64,000 nucleotides of DNA from Diphasiastrum complanatum (GCA_029204225.1 CM055100.1:64742175-64806174), one strand, 5' to 3'; shown: positions 1-12,172, numbered from the stretch's first letter. The notes: a model not told the origin generated them from the sequence alone. Numbers and translations are program-made.

Positions 1-1512
1 AGTTTTCGCATCGTTTCAATTTTGTCGTCTCTGTTTCAACGTTCTTGGTAGCATAATCCGTTGTAACTAGAATATAACGATATTTTGTATGTCGGGTAAC
101 AGGTTTGATTGGACCGACAAAGTCAATCTCCCACTTCTCGAATGGTGCAAGAGGCAAGACTGGTGTCAATGGCCAATTCATTGCTTTTGTAGGCTTACCA
201 GATCTCTGGCATGGATCACATGAACGAATAAAATTTGATACATCCTCGAACATTGTTGGCCACCAATACTTGGCAGTCAATATCTTATTAACTGTATTCT
301 TCAAAGCAAAATGTCCACCAGCATCTTCTGAGTGTAAGGCTTTAACGACCTTTTTAATATCTTCAGTTTCGAGACATCTTCGTAGTTGATGGTCAGCACC
401 AAGCTTGTATAGAACATTGTTAATAATTGTATAAGGTGCTATCTTATATTGAAAAACTGTCTTTTGCTCCAAATCATAACCATCCGGATATATCTGATCC
501 TTAAGATAAGTAATAATATCAGAATATAGTGAAATTGTAGATGAAATCTTGAATAAATGTTTGTCTGTAAAATCATCATTGATAGGGTCTTCAATTTTTT
601 CGGTGCTGAGTCGCGATAGATAATCAGCATTCATATGACATTTTCTTTGTTGAAGCTCTTCTTGATAAGTAAATTCCTGCAGAAGTAGAACCCATCGAGC
701 AATTCGTCCTGATAGATCTGGTTTATTTACAAGATATTTAAGAGCATAATGATCCACATGAAAAATAAATGCATATCCCAGCAAAGTATGACGAAATTTT
801 TTTATAGTGAAAATCATGCCAAGTGCTTCCCTTTCTATAGCCGAATAATTTTTCTCTGATGCACTGAGTTGTCGACTCGCATAGTAGATGGGATGATCCT
901 TCTTCTGGTCGTCCTTCTAGCTTAGACAGACGCCAATAGCAAATGCAGAAACATCCACATAACTGTGAAATAAAATAGCCCAGTTGGATGGTCTTAGAAT
1001 AGTAACATTGATCAACCTTTGCTTAAAATTCTTCGAATGCTTTCTGCTGTTCATTCGTCCACAAGTATTCCACTTGTTTCTTCAGTAGATGTGTAAGAGA
1101 GGCAGCAATAGAAGCATGATTTTGAATAAATCTCCTGTAATAGCCAACATGTCCTAAGAAAGTTTTTAATTCACATAAATTGGTTGGTATCTGGAGATTC
1201 TTTATAAGCTCCACTTTATCTTTGTCGACTTATATTCCTCTGTTAGATATTCTGTGTTCGAGCAATATTCCTTCTTTCATACCAAAAAAAACATTTCTCT
1301 GGATGAAGAGATAAACAAGTATCTCGACACCGTTGCAATGTTAATTTTAGCTTCTACAGGTGTGTCTTTATATCACTGTATACACAGAAATCATCAATAA
1401 ATATTTCGAGAGAAGTTCTCAGGAAGGCAACGAAAATTAACATCATAATTTGTTGAAAAGTCGCTGGAGCGTTAGAAAGACCAAAGGGCATTTTGTTGTA
1501 GGCATAAGTGCC
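1..1512 (-). pseudogene. gypsy 1 pol, C-terminal part: RT palm, RNase H, integrase
   Basis: On the minus strand from 1512, the segment begins with the RT tract TDWGTYAYNKMPFGLSNAP and reaches the catalytic FIDD at about 1390-1401. It continues into the RT connection (FLGHVGYYRRF, near 1130-1160), an RNase H region ending in HVDHYALKYLVNK-like sequence near 730-765, and the integrase H2C2 zinc finger, whose CDPCQR lies near 205-222. The integrase core then starts with FEKWEIDFVGPIKP near 110-145. These domains copy element RNA and insert the cDNA. There are stops after RT and between blocks, so no full polyprotein can be made. The closest relative in the window is gypsy 2 at 32.8-34.7 kb, with very similar integrase text. 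Confidence 0.85.
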
Positions 1513-1799
1513 CCAATCCGTAGTCCATTCGTAGCTCAGTCCGTAGCTTTCGCGATATGATCAGCTCTTTGGTTACTAGCTAACTGATGCAATCAAGATC
1601 CGTTGGCAATCTGGCAGCTTCTGCAGCATGGCCTAGGTGCTGCGAAGTAATTGTGCTCTCTTTTTGGTAATTAGGTGACTGCAATCAAGCTCCATTGGCA
1701 GCTTCATGACTTAGCCTTCATGTGCGCAGCACTGGTTTGCTTACCACCTTACTGCAATCAAGCTGCATTTGAATTTTGCAGCTTCTACAGCGCAGTTAA
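1513..1799. repeat. 0.29-kb insertion in gypsy 1 RT, built of three degenerate repeat units
   Basis: The RT reading stops at KTIF (about 1800) and resumes at TDWGTYAY (about 1512), so the sequence between is extra. It holds three related units, each opening with GCAATCAAG, at 1589, 1681 and 1754 (spacings 92 and 73). Each is followed by a variant of GGCAGCTTC and a GCAGC/GCGCAG tail. I see no terminal repeats and cannot fix a target duplication. It may be a captured minisatellite or a small non-autonomous element. Confidence 0.6.
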
Positions 1800-3103
1800 G
1801 AAAATATGGTCTTTGAACGATCCTCCTTTCGCACTCCAACCTGATTATATCCAGAAAAGCCGTCACAGAAACTATAACGCTCTTGACCAGCAACCTGATC
1901 TAGGATGGAATCAGTGAAAGGCAGAGGATGATGATCCTTCCTTGTGGTAGCATTGAGTTTGCGAAAATCTTGGCATATTCGTATTTTGCCAGTCTTCTTT
2001 TTTGGGACGACAACAATGGGTGAAATCCATTCAGTACTTAAGACGGGATAGATTATATCTGCCTTAAGGTGCTTGTTAAGTTCGTCCTTGACCATGAGAG
2101 AGTACTTAGGATTGAGACGATATTGTCTCTGTCAAATAGGTACCACATCAATTTGGTGCTCTCCGAATTCTGCAGGTATACCCTTCAAATCGTCGAGTGA
2201 CCAAGCAAAAACGTCTTGATACTCCTTCAATAGTTCAGTGAATTCCACTAACTTCGATCCTCCAAGTGACTTTGAAACATGCACAAATCTGCCAGGTGCA
2301 AGTTCAATCAGTTCATTGAATCTGGTAAAATGATACCTTCTGTCATACTGGCCTTGGTATGGCCATGAATTTCACACATGGTTGACTCCACAGATGTTTT
2401 CTTGTCGTCAACCTGGTTCTTGTTACCATTCATGTTCAGATTTGTCACTCGAATCGTCAGACTCTTTTGAGTTCGTGTCTGCAACGTTAATTTCTTCATA
2501 TGAAACATCCACTTCAGCGTCGCAGGCATCGAAGAATTCTTCGTCATCAACATTCTCGTAACATTCAAAGTATTGTACTTCAATATCAGATTCATTGGGA
2601 AAAATATTCAAGGCATACGAAGATTCTTCTGATGTAAAGCTGGTGTCGGACAAAGGAGTTTCACCTTCATATTTGTCATGACTCCAGGTTATGATTTGTT
2701 CTACTGGCTTACCTCGGTTATTGGTCTCACCAGTCTGAAATCTCAGCTCTCTGGATTTCCAATGTACACTTGCGTTTGATTGATAAAGCCAAGGTCATCC
2801 AATCAGCACAGAATAGGATGACAAACCGAGTGGTTTGATAACAATGAAATTCATTGTGAATGGCTTGGCTTGAATATAGACAGTAACATCTTTCAGTTCT
2901 CCAACAGATTTTCGTCGTGTCGAATCAGCTAACTTGATGTTTCGCTGTGTTGGTTGAATGTCAGTTAGCCCCAAATCATGAGTTGTGTCTTTTGTAATTA
3001 TATTCACACTAGAACCAGAGTCAATTGGCACTTTTTTTATCAGGCATCCCGCAATGGTAATATCAATCTCAGGTGCATCGAGATCACCTAAATTGATAGA
3101 CAA
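1800..3103 (-). pseudogene. gypsy 1 retropepsin and N-terminal RT
   Basis: On the minus strand, 3103-2795 is an aspartic protease of the retropepsin type with the active site DSGSSVN (about residues 28-34 of the 102-codon frame) and a hydrophobic C-terminal segment ending SYSVLIG. An acidic linker rich in D, E and S follows at about 2650-2420. The RT fingers lie at 2095-1800 and show the usual gypsy text ISPIVVVPKKKTGKIR and DFRKLNATT. Protease cleaves the polyprotein and RT copies the RNA. Frame changes separate the three blocks, so they cannot be one translation product now. Confidence 0.85.
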
Positions 3104-5038
3104 AACACTAGCATCTGGTAGAAAAATGTTTTTCTCCTTTTAGTTGCTTTTTGTAATAAGTGTTATCTGCCAACAGCTGTTCAAAAGTAATGTTCGGACG
3201 AAGAGATCCGATATCAATCATGATGTTGTATTCTTTTGTCTTCGATTTCGAGGTTGGTTTATCAATAATAGCACTAGACAATTTTGTCTTCATGATTTCT
3301 TCGTCCTCTTGCTCGAAAGTGACCACCTTTTCTGGAGTAGCTGTCTGAAGTTCAACGTTGATGATTTCCTTTGCTTCTGACGCCGAGATATCTTTTGCAA
3401 ATAACTTCGCAGCATCGCGGTCATAGTCAGGGTCATCTTTGAGATCTTCTTTAGTCGTAGATTTGTTCGTTGTTTTGCTAGAGGATTTTTTTTTCGAGGA
3501 TTTTCTGCGCCTTGTCGAAGATTTCTAATCAGGTTTCGAGGAGCTTTTGCTTCTCGTTGTGACTTTGGATAATTTCTCCACATCACTTGGCCAGGACTGA
3601 TCTTCTGTCTTTGCCAGTTTTTCTTCAATAACGTCAATTCTCTGCACAACAGCATCAGTTGCAGCTTTCGCTTTCGTGTCTGCAGCAGCTGGTATTGCTG
3701 CATACTGATATTTGGGTCGTGGCTTCTACGGCTGAGGGCAATCAGGATACTTGTGGCCAGGCTCTCTGCCATTCAAACATAATGGTACATAACCAATCGT
3801 CTTTCGCGGTTGAGGATAGTCAGGAGAAAAATGGCCCGGCTCTCCACAGTTGTAGCAGCTGCCCGAAACTAGTTTAGTCGCGGTTTGAGACTTTGCTGGT
3901 CCAACAAATTCAGGAGGATTATGTCTTCTTGGTGCGAACTTGGGTCTGTCCTGCTGGGCTGATGCTGCAGTACCCTATACATAGTTAGTAGTCGCATCAT
4001 TTTGAAAAATAAAAAGTACCTCCTGGGTAGGATCTTCAATGTATTTGACATTCACAATAGTGCAGTCTTCCTTAGTGTGTCCAGTAGTTCCACATTTCGT
4101 ACACCACATTCCTGAGTTGGAAGAAGACGCTTTTGGTCTTTTATCTGCAACTTCAGAGATCTGCACTTTCAAGTCATTAAACTTTTTATTAAGGTCAGCC
4201 ATATTACTCTTCCAAAGCTTTTCAACTTTAGAAGTTGACGACTTATCCTCGACAACTTTTGTGTCATCGTTTCGTTTAGTTCGTCGTTTATTCTTTCTCA
4301 CTTTTTTGTCAGCTTTTGATTCTGATGAATTGCTGCTTTCAGATTTCGAGCTTGAAGAACTGGTACTTGAATCAGAATCTGAATCATCATCGCTATTACT
4401 AGAATCAGTCTTCGACTTTCGAGATTTCTTAGTTGATCGTCGCTTTCATGCTAGTTTCGAGGTCTCAAAATTTTCAGCACTAGCTATTACTACTGCTAAG
4501 GAGGTCATGTCCTTTTGTCTGCAATATCGATCAATTTTTGGTGGTAAACCAGCCAAAAACCATTCGATCTGCATATCCACGAGATATACACCGGTTAGTT
4601 TTCTTATGAGATTTTTAACCTTTCGTGTATATTTGCGAAGGGATTCTTTATTCTTCTTCCTCTGAACTGGTCCAGAAATGCATCTTTCAGCATGTACCAG
4701 GTTCCTACACGGCCTGGTTCAACTTGATTGTACCAGATACACTTGCTTTCTTAGCAGACCAGGGAAGATTCGTAGTTTGTCTACGTCAGTTCCCTCGTTA
4801 TTCGCATTAGCGATTGACTCGAATTGTGAGACATAGCTATCTGCATCATCCGAAGAAGTCCCTATAAAATAATAGTATTTAATTTTAGAGATAGAAGTGA
4901 AACGTGCAGCAGGAGGAGTTCAAGTAACTGGGCAGTGATTTCGTCTAGATTTCTTCGACTACTACTCTCACTTTGTGTTCGTATACATTCCTCTCTAAGC
5001 TTACGGTATTGTTCTAATCTGGATTCTCTATCTGACAT
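3104..5038 (-). pseudogene. gypsy 1 gag with zinc knuckles
   Basis: The start is the minus-strand ATG at 5038 (MSDRESRLEQYRKLREE), about 60 bases inside the primer-binding site. After a decayed capsid region comes an S/E/D-rich stretch (about 4300-4440) and a CCHC knuckle CTKCGTTGHTKEDC near 4060-4100. Two further knuckles are damaged: CYNCGEPGHFSPDY near 3830-3865 has lost its last Cys, and CLNGREPGHKYPDC near 3740-3780 has lost its second Cys. A K/S-rich linker leads to the protease. Gag coats and packages element RNA. Several in-frame stops make it a pseudogene. The open plus-strand frames over this segment are shadows. Confidence 0.8.
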
Positions 5039-5090
5039 ACACTAGAGATGGAGATGGATTTGTCATATTTCTTATACCTTTCCTAAACTA

Positions 5091-5108
5091 TCCCCGACAA
5101 CAGTGCCA
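5091..5108 (-). promoter_or_regulatory. gypsy 1 primer-binding site
   Basis: The minus-strand reading is TGGCACTGTTGTCGGGGA, placed a few bases inside the LTR end and about 50 bases before gag. It resembles the TGGCGCCGTTGCCGGGGA-type site of plant Athila/Tat-like gypsy elements. Similar sites occur at 38.92-38.94 kb and 54.79-54.81 kb, supporting the three-element reading. Confidence 0.7.
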
Positions 5109-5113
5109 AAAAT

Positions 5114-5877
5114 TGGTATATGTCGTACTATACCAACAGGGTTAATATAGATTTTATAGTAAATAATGTCGTTCCCACAGAGGACAGCGTTAGAAAGTTA
5201 TATTTTTGGTACAATTTATGACAAGTGGTTTCGAGTGTTATTCTGGTTGTCGACAGACATTAAAAAGTAACCAGTATTACTTATGTTTGGGATGGGTAAT
5301 ATTAATAAATTCAGAACAACAATCTGGCCTCTATCGAATTGAAGGAAGCGCGTTCTACAGATGAGATGTTATCAAAGTAGTCCAACAGTACTACACTCTG
5401 GCTGATTAAGGTATCAAACAGATAATCGAGAATTGTTTGATGTATTCGCGACTATGCAAACAATTAATTAATCGCGTTCGCGAACTATTCGTTTCTAAAC
5501 AGAAGTCCTCAACAACTAAAGCCCAACTTATTGGTTAAAGAACACGAAGAGTTTTAGAACATGTTAGAAACTTATGTCAATGCCAATCAGGAAAACAGAT
5601 CAAAGACTCAATTCTTCATACAGGGACTATCATCTCATATGTATACATACAGCTTTATTCAATGATCGTGCTAGACTATACCAAAGATAGTCGTTATTTG
5701 AGTGCCGAAAAGAAAGTATTCGCGACAGATGAATAAGATGGTTTTAAGACAGTTCTTTAGAGCATGCTTTACGGAAACACAGCAAACGACTGTAATGCAC
5801 TAGAGCGTCTGTCTGATCAGAGAGTAATTCATTAAATGCATTAGCGATTGTTAGCAGACTCCAGATCACAGCAGTTA
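5114..5877 (-). repeat. gypsy 1 5' LTR (outer end uncertain)
   Basis: The LTR starts just beyond the primer-binding site (TGGTATATGTCG in plus orientation). No second copy lies in the window, so its far end is not fixed. No gene is seen in this stretch. Confidence 0.5.
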
Positions 5878-6237
5878 GCTTAAGGGGGGGTGTTGGAGTT
5901 TAATCTTACTCCTACTCATCCCAACAGCCCTCCTTCCTTCTCTAAATTTTACTCTCTCAAATGTAACTTGCAGAAAATGAACTATCGCTACAATCTGGTT
6001 TTTACTCGCATTTTTTGCACAGATGAAAAATGTGAAAAATTCAACACTGTGTTTTTACACTGAGTTTTCTGACAGGCGACAATGCAAGTTTTATACAGGT
6101 CTCTACACAGGCAAAAATTGAGGAAACATTCGACACTGCATATTTGCATGCAGTTTTCAACAGGCGAAAAAATGCGACACTTGCCCTACAGTAGGCCGAA
6201 GTTGTCCTACAAATCAAAGGCGATGTCCTAGAAACGT

Positions 6238-6345
6238 CGAATGTGTCTTTCAAATGCTGAAGGTGTCTTCCAAACTCCGAAGGTGTCTCAAACGCTGAAG
6301 GTGTCTTCCAAACGCCGAAGGTGTCTTACAAATCCTGAAGGCTGT
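6238..6345 (+). repeat. tandem array of about 20-base units inside the LTR
   Basis: About five copies of a unit like GGTGTCTTCCAAACGCCGAA, with variants. The motif recalls the GCGAAGGTGTCG repeats at 32.27-32.72 kb in a gypsy 3' region, though I cannot show common origin. Confidence 0.75.
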
Positions 6346-6631
6346 CCTCAGGTAAAGGCAACGGCCAAAAGGCCAAGGAGTGTCACATTTGTAGTTTGTT
6401 TAAATACACATATTTTTGCTATTAGAGCATAAAGCCTTCATGCTCCATCAACGAACTGATCCACTGATCAGTTTAACAACTGTTATCAATCTTGTAATTG
6501 TAAAGTTAAGTTAGTACAAGATTTTTCCAGTTGATATATCCAATTGTACAGAGAGAGAGAGGAACATGATACGTAAGGTCAGATGGTGGAGAACGCCTTA
6601 TATCAGTAGCTGACTCCTCAGAGTTAAGGAT

Positions 6632-6767
<136 letters not shown>

Positions 6768-7186
6768 TATTTTAGAACCTTAGCAATTGTCTTGAATCTG
6801 TTAGTAGAATCACGCGCTTATCAACGCAATTGTATTGTGGTCTGATCGTTGTATTTACAACTTCAATATATAGATTCGCTATTGTTCTACGCCTTCGCAT
6901 TCTTGTTGAATGATAACTCTTGCTCCTCTCACACAAACATTATTAAGAAGAGAATTTTATGGTTGTCTCTGACGCCTAAATTGATTCTACATTATCTTCA
7001 TATCAGGCTATTAGCATTAGAGGATTGCATGGCTGTCTCAGACGTCTAATTCCTTTGCAATCTCTCTTTCACGGCAGTCTATGACTCCTACACAATTTCA
7101 CACACAAAGAAGTGCTCGTAGCTCCATTCTCCAAGTAATCCACGGTCCCGGTTATAACTAATTTCTTGTTTTTCTTCCAATAGAAG

Positions 7187-7198
7187 TGGTATCAAAGC
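7187..7198 (+). promoter_or_regulatory. copia primer-binding site (Met-tRNA type)
   Basis: TGGTATCAAAGC lies eight bases after the LTR end, with one change from TGGTATCAGAGC. Some 60 bases of leader match 28326-28389, then the match stops at about 7247, where a minus-strand copia begins. Confidence 0.85.
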
Positions 7199-7247
7199 TT
7201 ATATCTATTTTCGCCCATAAAGTGATATCAGTGCCTGCTCCCACATA

Positions 7248-8644
7248 TGCATCACACTGGTTGCATTCGAGATGCTCACCAATGTGATTGCTCCATGATG
7301 GCTTGCTTGATATAGTGCCATTGAATTCATATGACATAGTCTCTTGTGACATAGAATATCTGACAAATCACCATCGGTTTGATGTACTTGATCTGTAGAT
7401 AGGCATACCTTCAAGTGATACAAGTTGTCTTTTCTTCTGCCTTGAGTGATAAGTGTACTGATGCTTGCATCAACAACATTACATGCTTCGTCTGAAAATG
7501 TTATACACATCCCTGCCACTGATAGCAAGTCCTGCTGCAGTGTAGGCACAAACAGAACATCTTTGAGTCGTCTGTCTCTGTCGTTAGTGTTGAGCCATAG
7601 TGAACCAATACCATTCACTTGATGCTTTGATCCGAACGATAAATCTTGATGGATATGCACTTCGGAAATCAGACACGATCCATCTTGATGTAACGAAGTG
7701 TGAGGTAGCTTCTGAATCAAGAATTATCTCCAGTCTGTCAAGTGTTGATATTGCACACATGTTTGCACAGATGTAGGCGGTTGAATTTTCATGATTTGTT
7801 CTTTCTTCGCCCATCTTGGAGCTCTCTGGCTCCTCGATATAGGACGAACTATTATTGTTCTCATGTCTACTTTGAGCTTGTTTGTTTCTTGGGTTCTGGT
7901 AGCAGTACATTGCATGACCCTTCTTATGACAGTCGATACACTCAATTTTCAAATTTAGCCAACACGAATCGACAGTATGTCCTTCTCGTTTGCATCTCAC
8001 GCATGTCTTCTTGTCTCCACTCTATTGTTTCGAACTTCCTTTGTTCTTCCATTTGCCTTTGCTGGCTCCTTCTGCTGCCGATCTCGATCTTGCTGATTTG
8101 ACTCCCTCTTAGGCTTGAATTGCTTCTTAGTCTTTTCTTTGTTGTAGAGGGCTTGGTCAGAAGCATCTTTGTAATCAAGGTGCTCTCGAGCTTTGACTTC
8201 TTCTCGAATCTCGACAACTACCTTTTCGAGTGTCATAGTAGGATCCTTTGCTAGCAGCATTTTGGTTGTCTCGAAGGATCTTGGTAAGACTCTCAACAAA
8301 TAAGTAAGCTGCTTCTCTTTTCTGCTCCATAATTGTGTAATGAAATAAACAGATCTTTCATCTTTCTGATAAAAGAAGTGAGATCTTTGCCATCCCACTA
8401 CAGATTTGTTAGCCGATCTTCGAGTAGCATGATCTGACTGCATGATTTTGTCTGAAATCTTGTGAGTAAAGTATCCCACATCTCTTTTGCTTTAGAGATT
8501 GTAGCCAGGACAAGACTCAGGCTATCCTTGATGGATGAAGATAATACGGCTACTACCTTGTCAGTCTTCTCCCTCCATTCGCGTAGCTCCTTGCCTGTTG
8601 TTGTAGGCATCTCCTCGGTGCCATATACTACTTATTGAAGCCAT
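7248..8644 (-). pseudogene. copia gag, zinc knuckles and protease start (truncated)
   Basis: The minus-strand frame opens near 8644. It has a UBN2-type gag domain (SLSLVLATISKAKEMWDTLL) and the C-terminal gag helix region around 8480-8000. Two CCHC-like knuckles follow: CVRCKREGHTVDSC and CIDCHKKGHAMYC. A copia protease remnant near 7730-7700 has LDSEATSHF where LDSGATSH is expected, so the catalytic glycine is changed. A pre-integrase motif follows (LCHKRLCHMNSM). The sequence ends abruptly at about 7247 against the family K leader, so integrase, RT and RNase H are missing. Frames shift at least twice. Confidence 0.82.
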
Positions 8645-8739
8645 TGTTGTGAATTGTGTTCTCACTTGTTAATGGTTCTTTGTCTTGAATGCTTAGCCTC
8701 CTGGATCTGATAGCCTTGTGGCTATATCAGACTATGACA

Positions 8740-9571
8740 AGCTCAAAAACAAACAAATCGTGAATGAAATGAATTTGGATGGATTTCAGATATGATTGGG
8801 TCACTGCCTGCTATATCATTCCTACAGTCCTCCAGAAAGTAGACAGACACTGTTGATCTACGTTATAGATTAATACAACATTCAACAAAATTGAACCAGT
8901 GTGCGGAATTGATAAAAGCTGAATGAGATACATGAGCAATACCAGACAATAATTCATTCAAGATCATACAAACATTAAGGGTGATATGTGCGTAATAGCT
9001 ACAATATCATCTATTGATCCTCTTGATTTCGAGCGCTGTATGACAGACCCACACAGCGCATTGGCATGAGAGAAGCGGCGTTCTCCCACGAGTAGTGTCT
9101 CGCTCACAGGCGGACTTCTATTCTGTATATTTTCTATCTGCTACTGTATGTATTTTATACATCTAGAAATTGCATACATTCAGAGTAGGATCTCTGATTA
9201 GATAGATTAAACAAACTATAACTAATCATGGATTACAAGAGTGGTGGGTTAGGCACGTCCTAACGCTCTTTCGCTAACATCATCATATCAGATCAGAGAT
9301 TTGTACTTCATGATACTTGTATGATCTTCCTGATTCTTTGGAGCGTGAAGGTCAAAAAATGTCGCAAAGATTTTCGTGTCGCTTCAAGTCGTTTGACTTT
9401 CGCGTCGTCTGACTTTCTCCTGTTGTGTCTCGAACATTTTTCTTTCGTGAATATTTCGCGTTCGTGTCTTTTCGTCAGGATGTTCACGAACATTTTCGCT
9501 TCGTGTCTTTTTGTCAGGTTGGAAGTTAAAAGCTAGCAAAGCTTTGGTAATAGAAACACTTTGTTTCTTCA
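8740..9571 (-). repeat. copia family T-like LTR of the 7.2-9.6 kb element
   Basis: In minus orientation the LTR opens TGAAGAAACAAAG at 9571. It is related along its length to the LTRs at 17203, 19805 and 23075, sharing the CTTTGGAGCGTGAAGG and TTTCGTGTCG-rich blocks. The primer site expected near 8740 has been deleted. The first 270 bases plus about 90 bases of flank recur at 31568-31937. Confidence 0.75.
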
Positions 9572-9830
9572 GTTTTTGGATCTTAGTGATTCATAAAATC
9601 TTCACATGTCGTTCCCTATACATATGACACGCATGAAAAAGTGGTGTATTTGGAGGATTTTGAAATGTCATGAAATGGATCTATTAAAGCTGATTGTAAT
9701 CTAGGAACTTTACATATTTGTAAGATTCACTTACTTAAGTAAATAGATAAATAAAAGCCCCTCAAATTTGACTATTTCAAAACAATTCTTATATTAACTT
9801 CACTTTCATAAGTGCTTTGTGCCTAGAAGG
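9572..9830. repeat. dispersed repeat flanking the LTR
   Basis: The first 90 bases recur beside the LTR fragment at 31826-31937. The part from about 9600 to 9810 is matched, inverted and diverged, at 43520-43735. No coding capacity is seen. Confidence 0.6.
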
Positions 9831-9958
9831 GCCCCCTTTCGTGTACGTAGCATTTGTGAAGCGGAATAATAGAGATGTGGGATATTGTGATAAGTCAAGA
9901 GGGCCTAATTTAAGGCCATAACATGTCTAATCTCAGCCATATATCTACAACTGCTACG

Positions 9959-10069
9959 TTAGGTATCCTTCATCTGATGACCGGCTACCGTCCTATGGCA
10001 GGTTTTGCTTCTGCAGCGGCTGAACTATCTAATGCTGGTAGCCAGCCTTCTCGCGCAAAGGATACCTAA
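9959..10069. repeat. 111-base hairpin upstream of the laccase
   Basis: TTAGGTATCCTT (9959-9970) is the reverse complement of AAGGATACCTAA (10058-10069). Inside, GGCTACC (9983-9989) pairs with GGTAGCC (10037-10043). It looks like a small inverted-repeat element. Outside the hairpin, 9831-10424 shows nothing I can identify. Confidence 0.6.
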
Positions 10070-10424
10070 TACGTAATGGAGAGTTGGGGATTTTTTTGCC
10101 CTTTTTTTAGTTGCTTAGAAAGCGACATAGGTAGCACTTGTGTGACCTATCAATTTTTGCTTGAAACAAGCAAAAACAAAGACAAGGAAAAAGACTCGAA
10201 GTGGCCATTACGTGGAAGAACCCTTGGACTAAGGGCCTTTGGGTTGTGGCTCAAGAGTCAAAAGACATCTCACTCACTCCACCATATCACACAGCCGTCA
10301 GCTCTGGTGGCCATGTACGTAGCAGGTGGTCCTCCTCACACAAGCTCTTTGATGAGCCAGCTGAGAGGAGAAGGAGAGATATGCAGCTGCAACTGCAGCT
10401 ATGAGCGAGGGAGCGAAGAAGAAT

Positions 10425-10536
10425 GGGCTCTTACTGGGCCTCGATTGTGTTTTGGGAATGTGGGTCCTACCCATGTTGCGTCTTTTTCCCCTCTCTCCCC
10501 TGCATGGTGATGCTGCATGACAGAAACACAGTTTCT

Positions 10537-10590
<54 letters not shown>

Positions 10591-11031
10591 CACATCACTA
10601 GATTCAACAGCACTAGATTCAACAGCAGCTGCTGTAAGGTTTAATTGTGCCAGCGAGTGCATTGGTTTGACGGGACTCTGAGGATAGCGGAGGGAGAGAG
10701 GGAGAGGTAATTGCCTAATATAATTCTAGCAGCTGGCAGATTTGATCAACTTTCATGATCTAGGTGTGCACGAAACTAACTCTAGTTCTACTTCGTTTAT
10801 CCTTCCTCATGCCAAGGGAATCTAAGTCCCTTATCTTTGAATTTTTTATACTTTTCTTGTTTCTATGCTTTTTCTGAGCTCTTCGGTAGTGAATTGATCT
10901 CAGATTGTAACCACTAGGCTTCCTCATTCTATCTCTAGCTATATATCCAACGGCTTTCTAGCATTCTCAGAAAGAGATTAGGAGTACCAGCTTATAGTCA
11001 TATTGATCAGTTTTCCTGTACACGAACAATC
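10425..11031 (+). promoter_or_regulatory. laccase promoter and 5' leader
   Basis: TATATAT at 10940-10946 lies about 90 bases before the ATG and is the best TATA candidate. Parts of this region are duplicated, inverted, at 42183-42530, which fixes it as moving with the gene. That copy lacks about 40 bases covering the TATATAT. A pure CT run of 45 bases lies at 10542-10586. The transcription start is not determined. Confidence 0.5.
10542..10586. repeat. (CT)n microsatellite in the laccase promoter
   Basis: Pure dinucleotide run. CT/GA tracts are common near plant promoters. The inverted copy at 42.4 kb carries a GT/GA compound run in the corresponding area. Confidence 0.95.
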
Positions 11032-12172
11032 ATGGAAGCAAGAATTTGGAGTACTGGCCTTCAACGTGGAGAAGCCAGGCCGGAGGCAGTGCAAAAAGTT
11101 AACGCTGAGCAGAAATCTTATTCACATTGCTTGTATTCTAGATCAGCTTCTAGGTGTCTGCTTTTTTTGTTGATTCTCATCAATGCAGCTAGCATAGCAG
11201 CATGGGAGAAACCGACGACCAGAGAGTTTGAATTTACGGTAAAGAAAACAAACACAGCTGATTGATGTGCTTTGAACATTTTAGATTGCCTAATTTATTG
11301 CATCCAATATTACCGTAAAACATAATCATCCAACTTTTGTAAGATAGATGGCTGTTTGCTTATATATGTATTGCCTATCCTGCAGATCCAACCGCTCTCA
11401 CTCACCCGAATATGCAGCACAAAATCGATTGTCTCAGTCAATGGTATATTTCCTGGACCAACCCTTTATGCCAACGAGGGGGACAGAATCATAGTGAAAG
11501 TCACGAATAGAGCACAATATAACATCACAATTCATTGGTATAAACGCTTATCCTACATCGAATTTGAAGCTTTTAATTAGGATAAACAATAGCTTACCAA
11601 ATGATGCATTTATCAACTTATATTTTTTGTCGATGCCTTCAACGTTGCTAGATGTACCATTTTTCACAGGCATGGAGTTCGGCAAATCCTATCCGGCTGG
11701 GCAGATGGACCTGCCTATATCACACAGTGCCCTGTGCAGACAGGTCAATCTTATGTATACAACTACACGTTGACAAAACAAAGCGGAACACTCTTTTGGC
11801 ACGCGCACGAAACTTGGTTAAGAGGAACCGTGTACGGACCAATTGTGATTTACCCACAGAAACGATATCCATTCGTATCTCCTTACGAAGAGCACGTCAT
11901 CATACTAGGTACGACTAGTTTCGGAACAAATTAAGAAGCCTTATTGCAATGTTTGATCATTTGAAGATTCAGAAGCAGGCTCGTACTAATTATCATGCAT
12001 TATTATGGGTTTTTGGTTTTGCCTTTTCACAGGGGAGTGGTGGAAGGCTAACGTTGAAGATGTAGAAACTGCAGCTCTGGAAACGGGGGGTGGCCCAGCA
12101 ATTGCAGATGCATATACAATCAATGGATTGCCTGGTCCTCTATACAATTGCTCATCCACAGGTATTCATTTG

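Larger units (their letters stand above)
1..5877 (-). mobile_element. Ty3/gypsy LTR retrotransposon 1, minus strand, 3' end outside window
   Basis: Read on the minus strand, the order is 5' LTR, primer-binding site, gag with zinc knuckles, retropepsin, RT, RNase H, integrase, which is the gypsy (Metaviridae-type) order. Integrase runs off the left edge, so the 3' LTR is not seen. The frames are interrupted by stops, frameshifts and a 0.29-kb insertion in RT, so it is a decayed copy. The outer LTR end is uncertain, placed at about 5877 just before the polypurine run that precedes the next LTR. Confidence 0.88.

Noticed and set aside
4039-4665. 208-codon plus-strand frame
   Set aside because: Antisense shadow of the gypsy 1 gag, whose minus-strand reading has a CCHC knuckle.
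1-5100. Endogenous plant pararetrovirus (caulimovirid)
   Set aside because: There is an integrase with an H2C2 finger, an LTR and a primer site of gypsy type, and no movement protein; it is a gypsy element.
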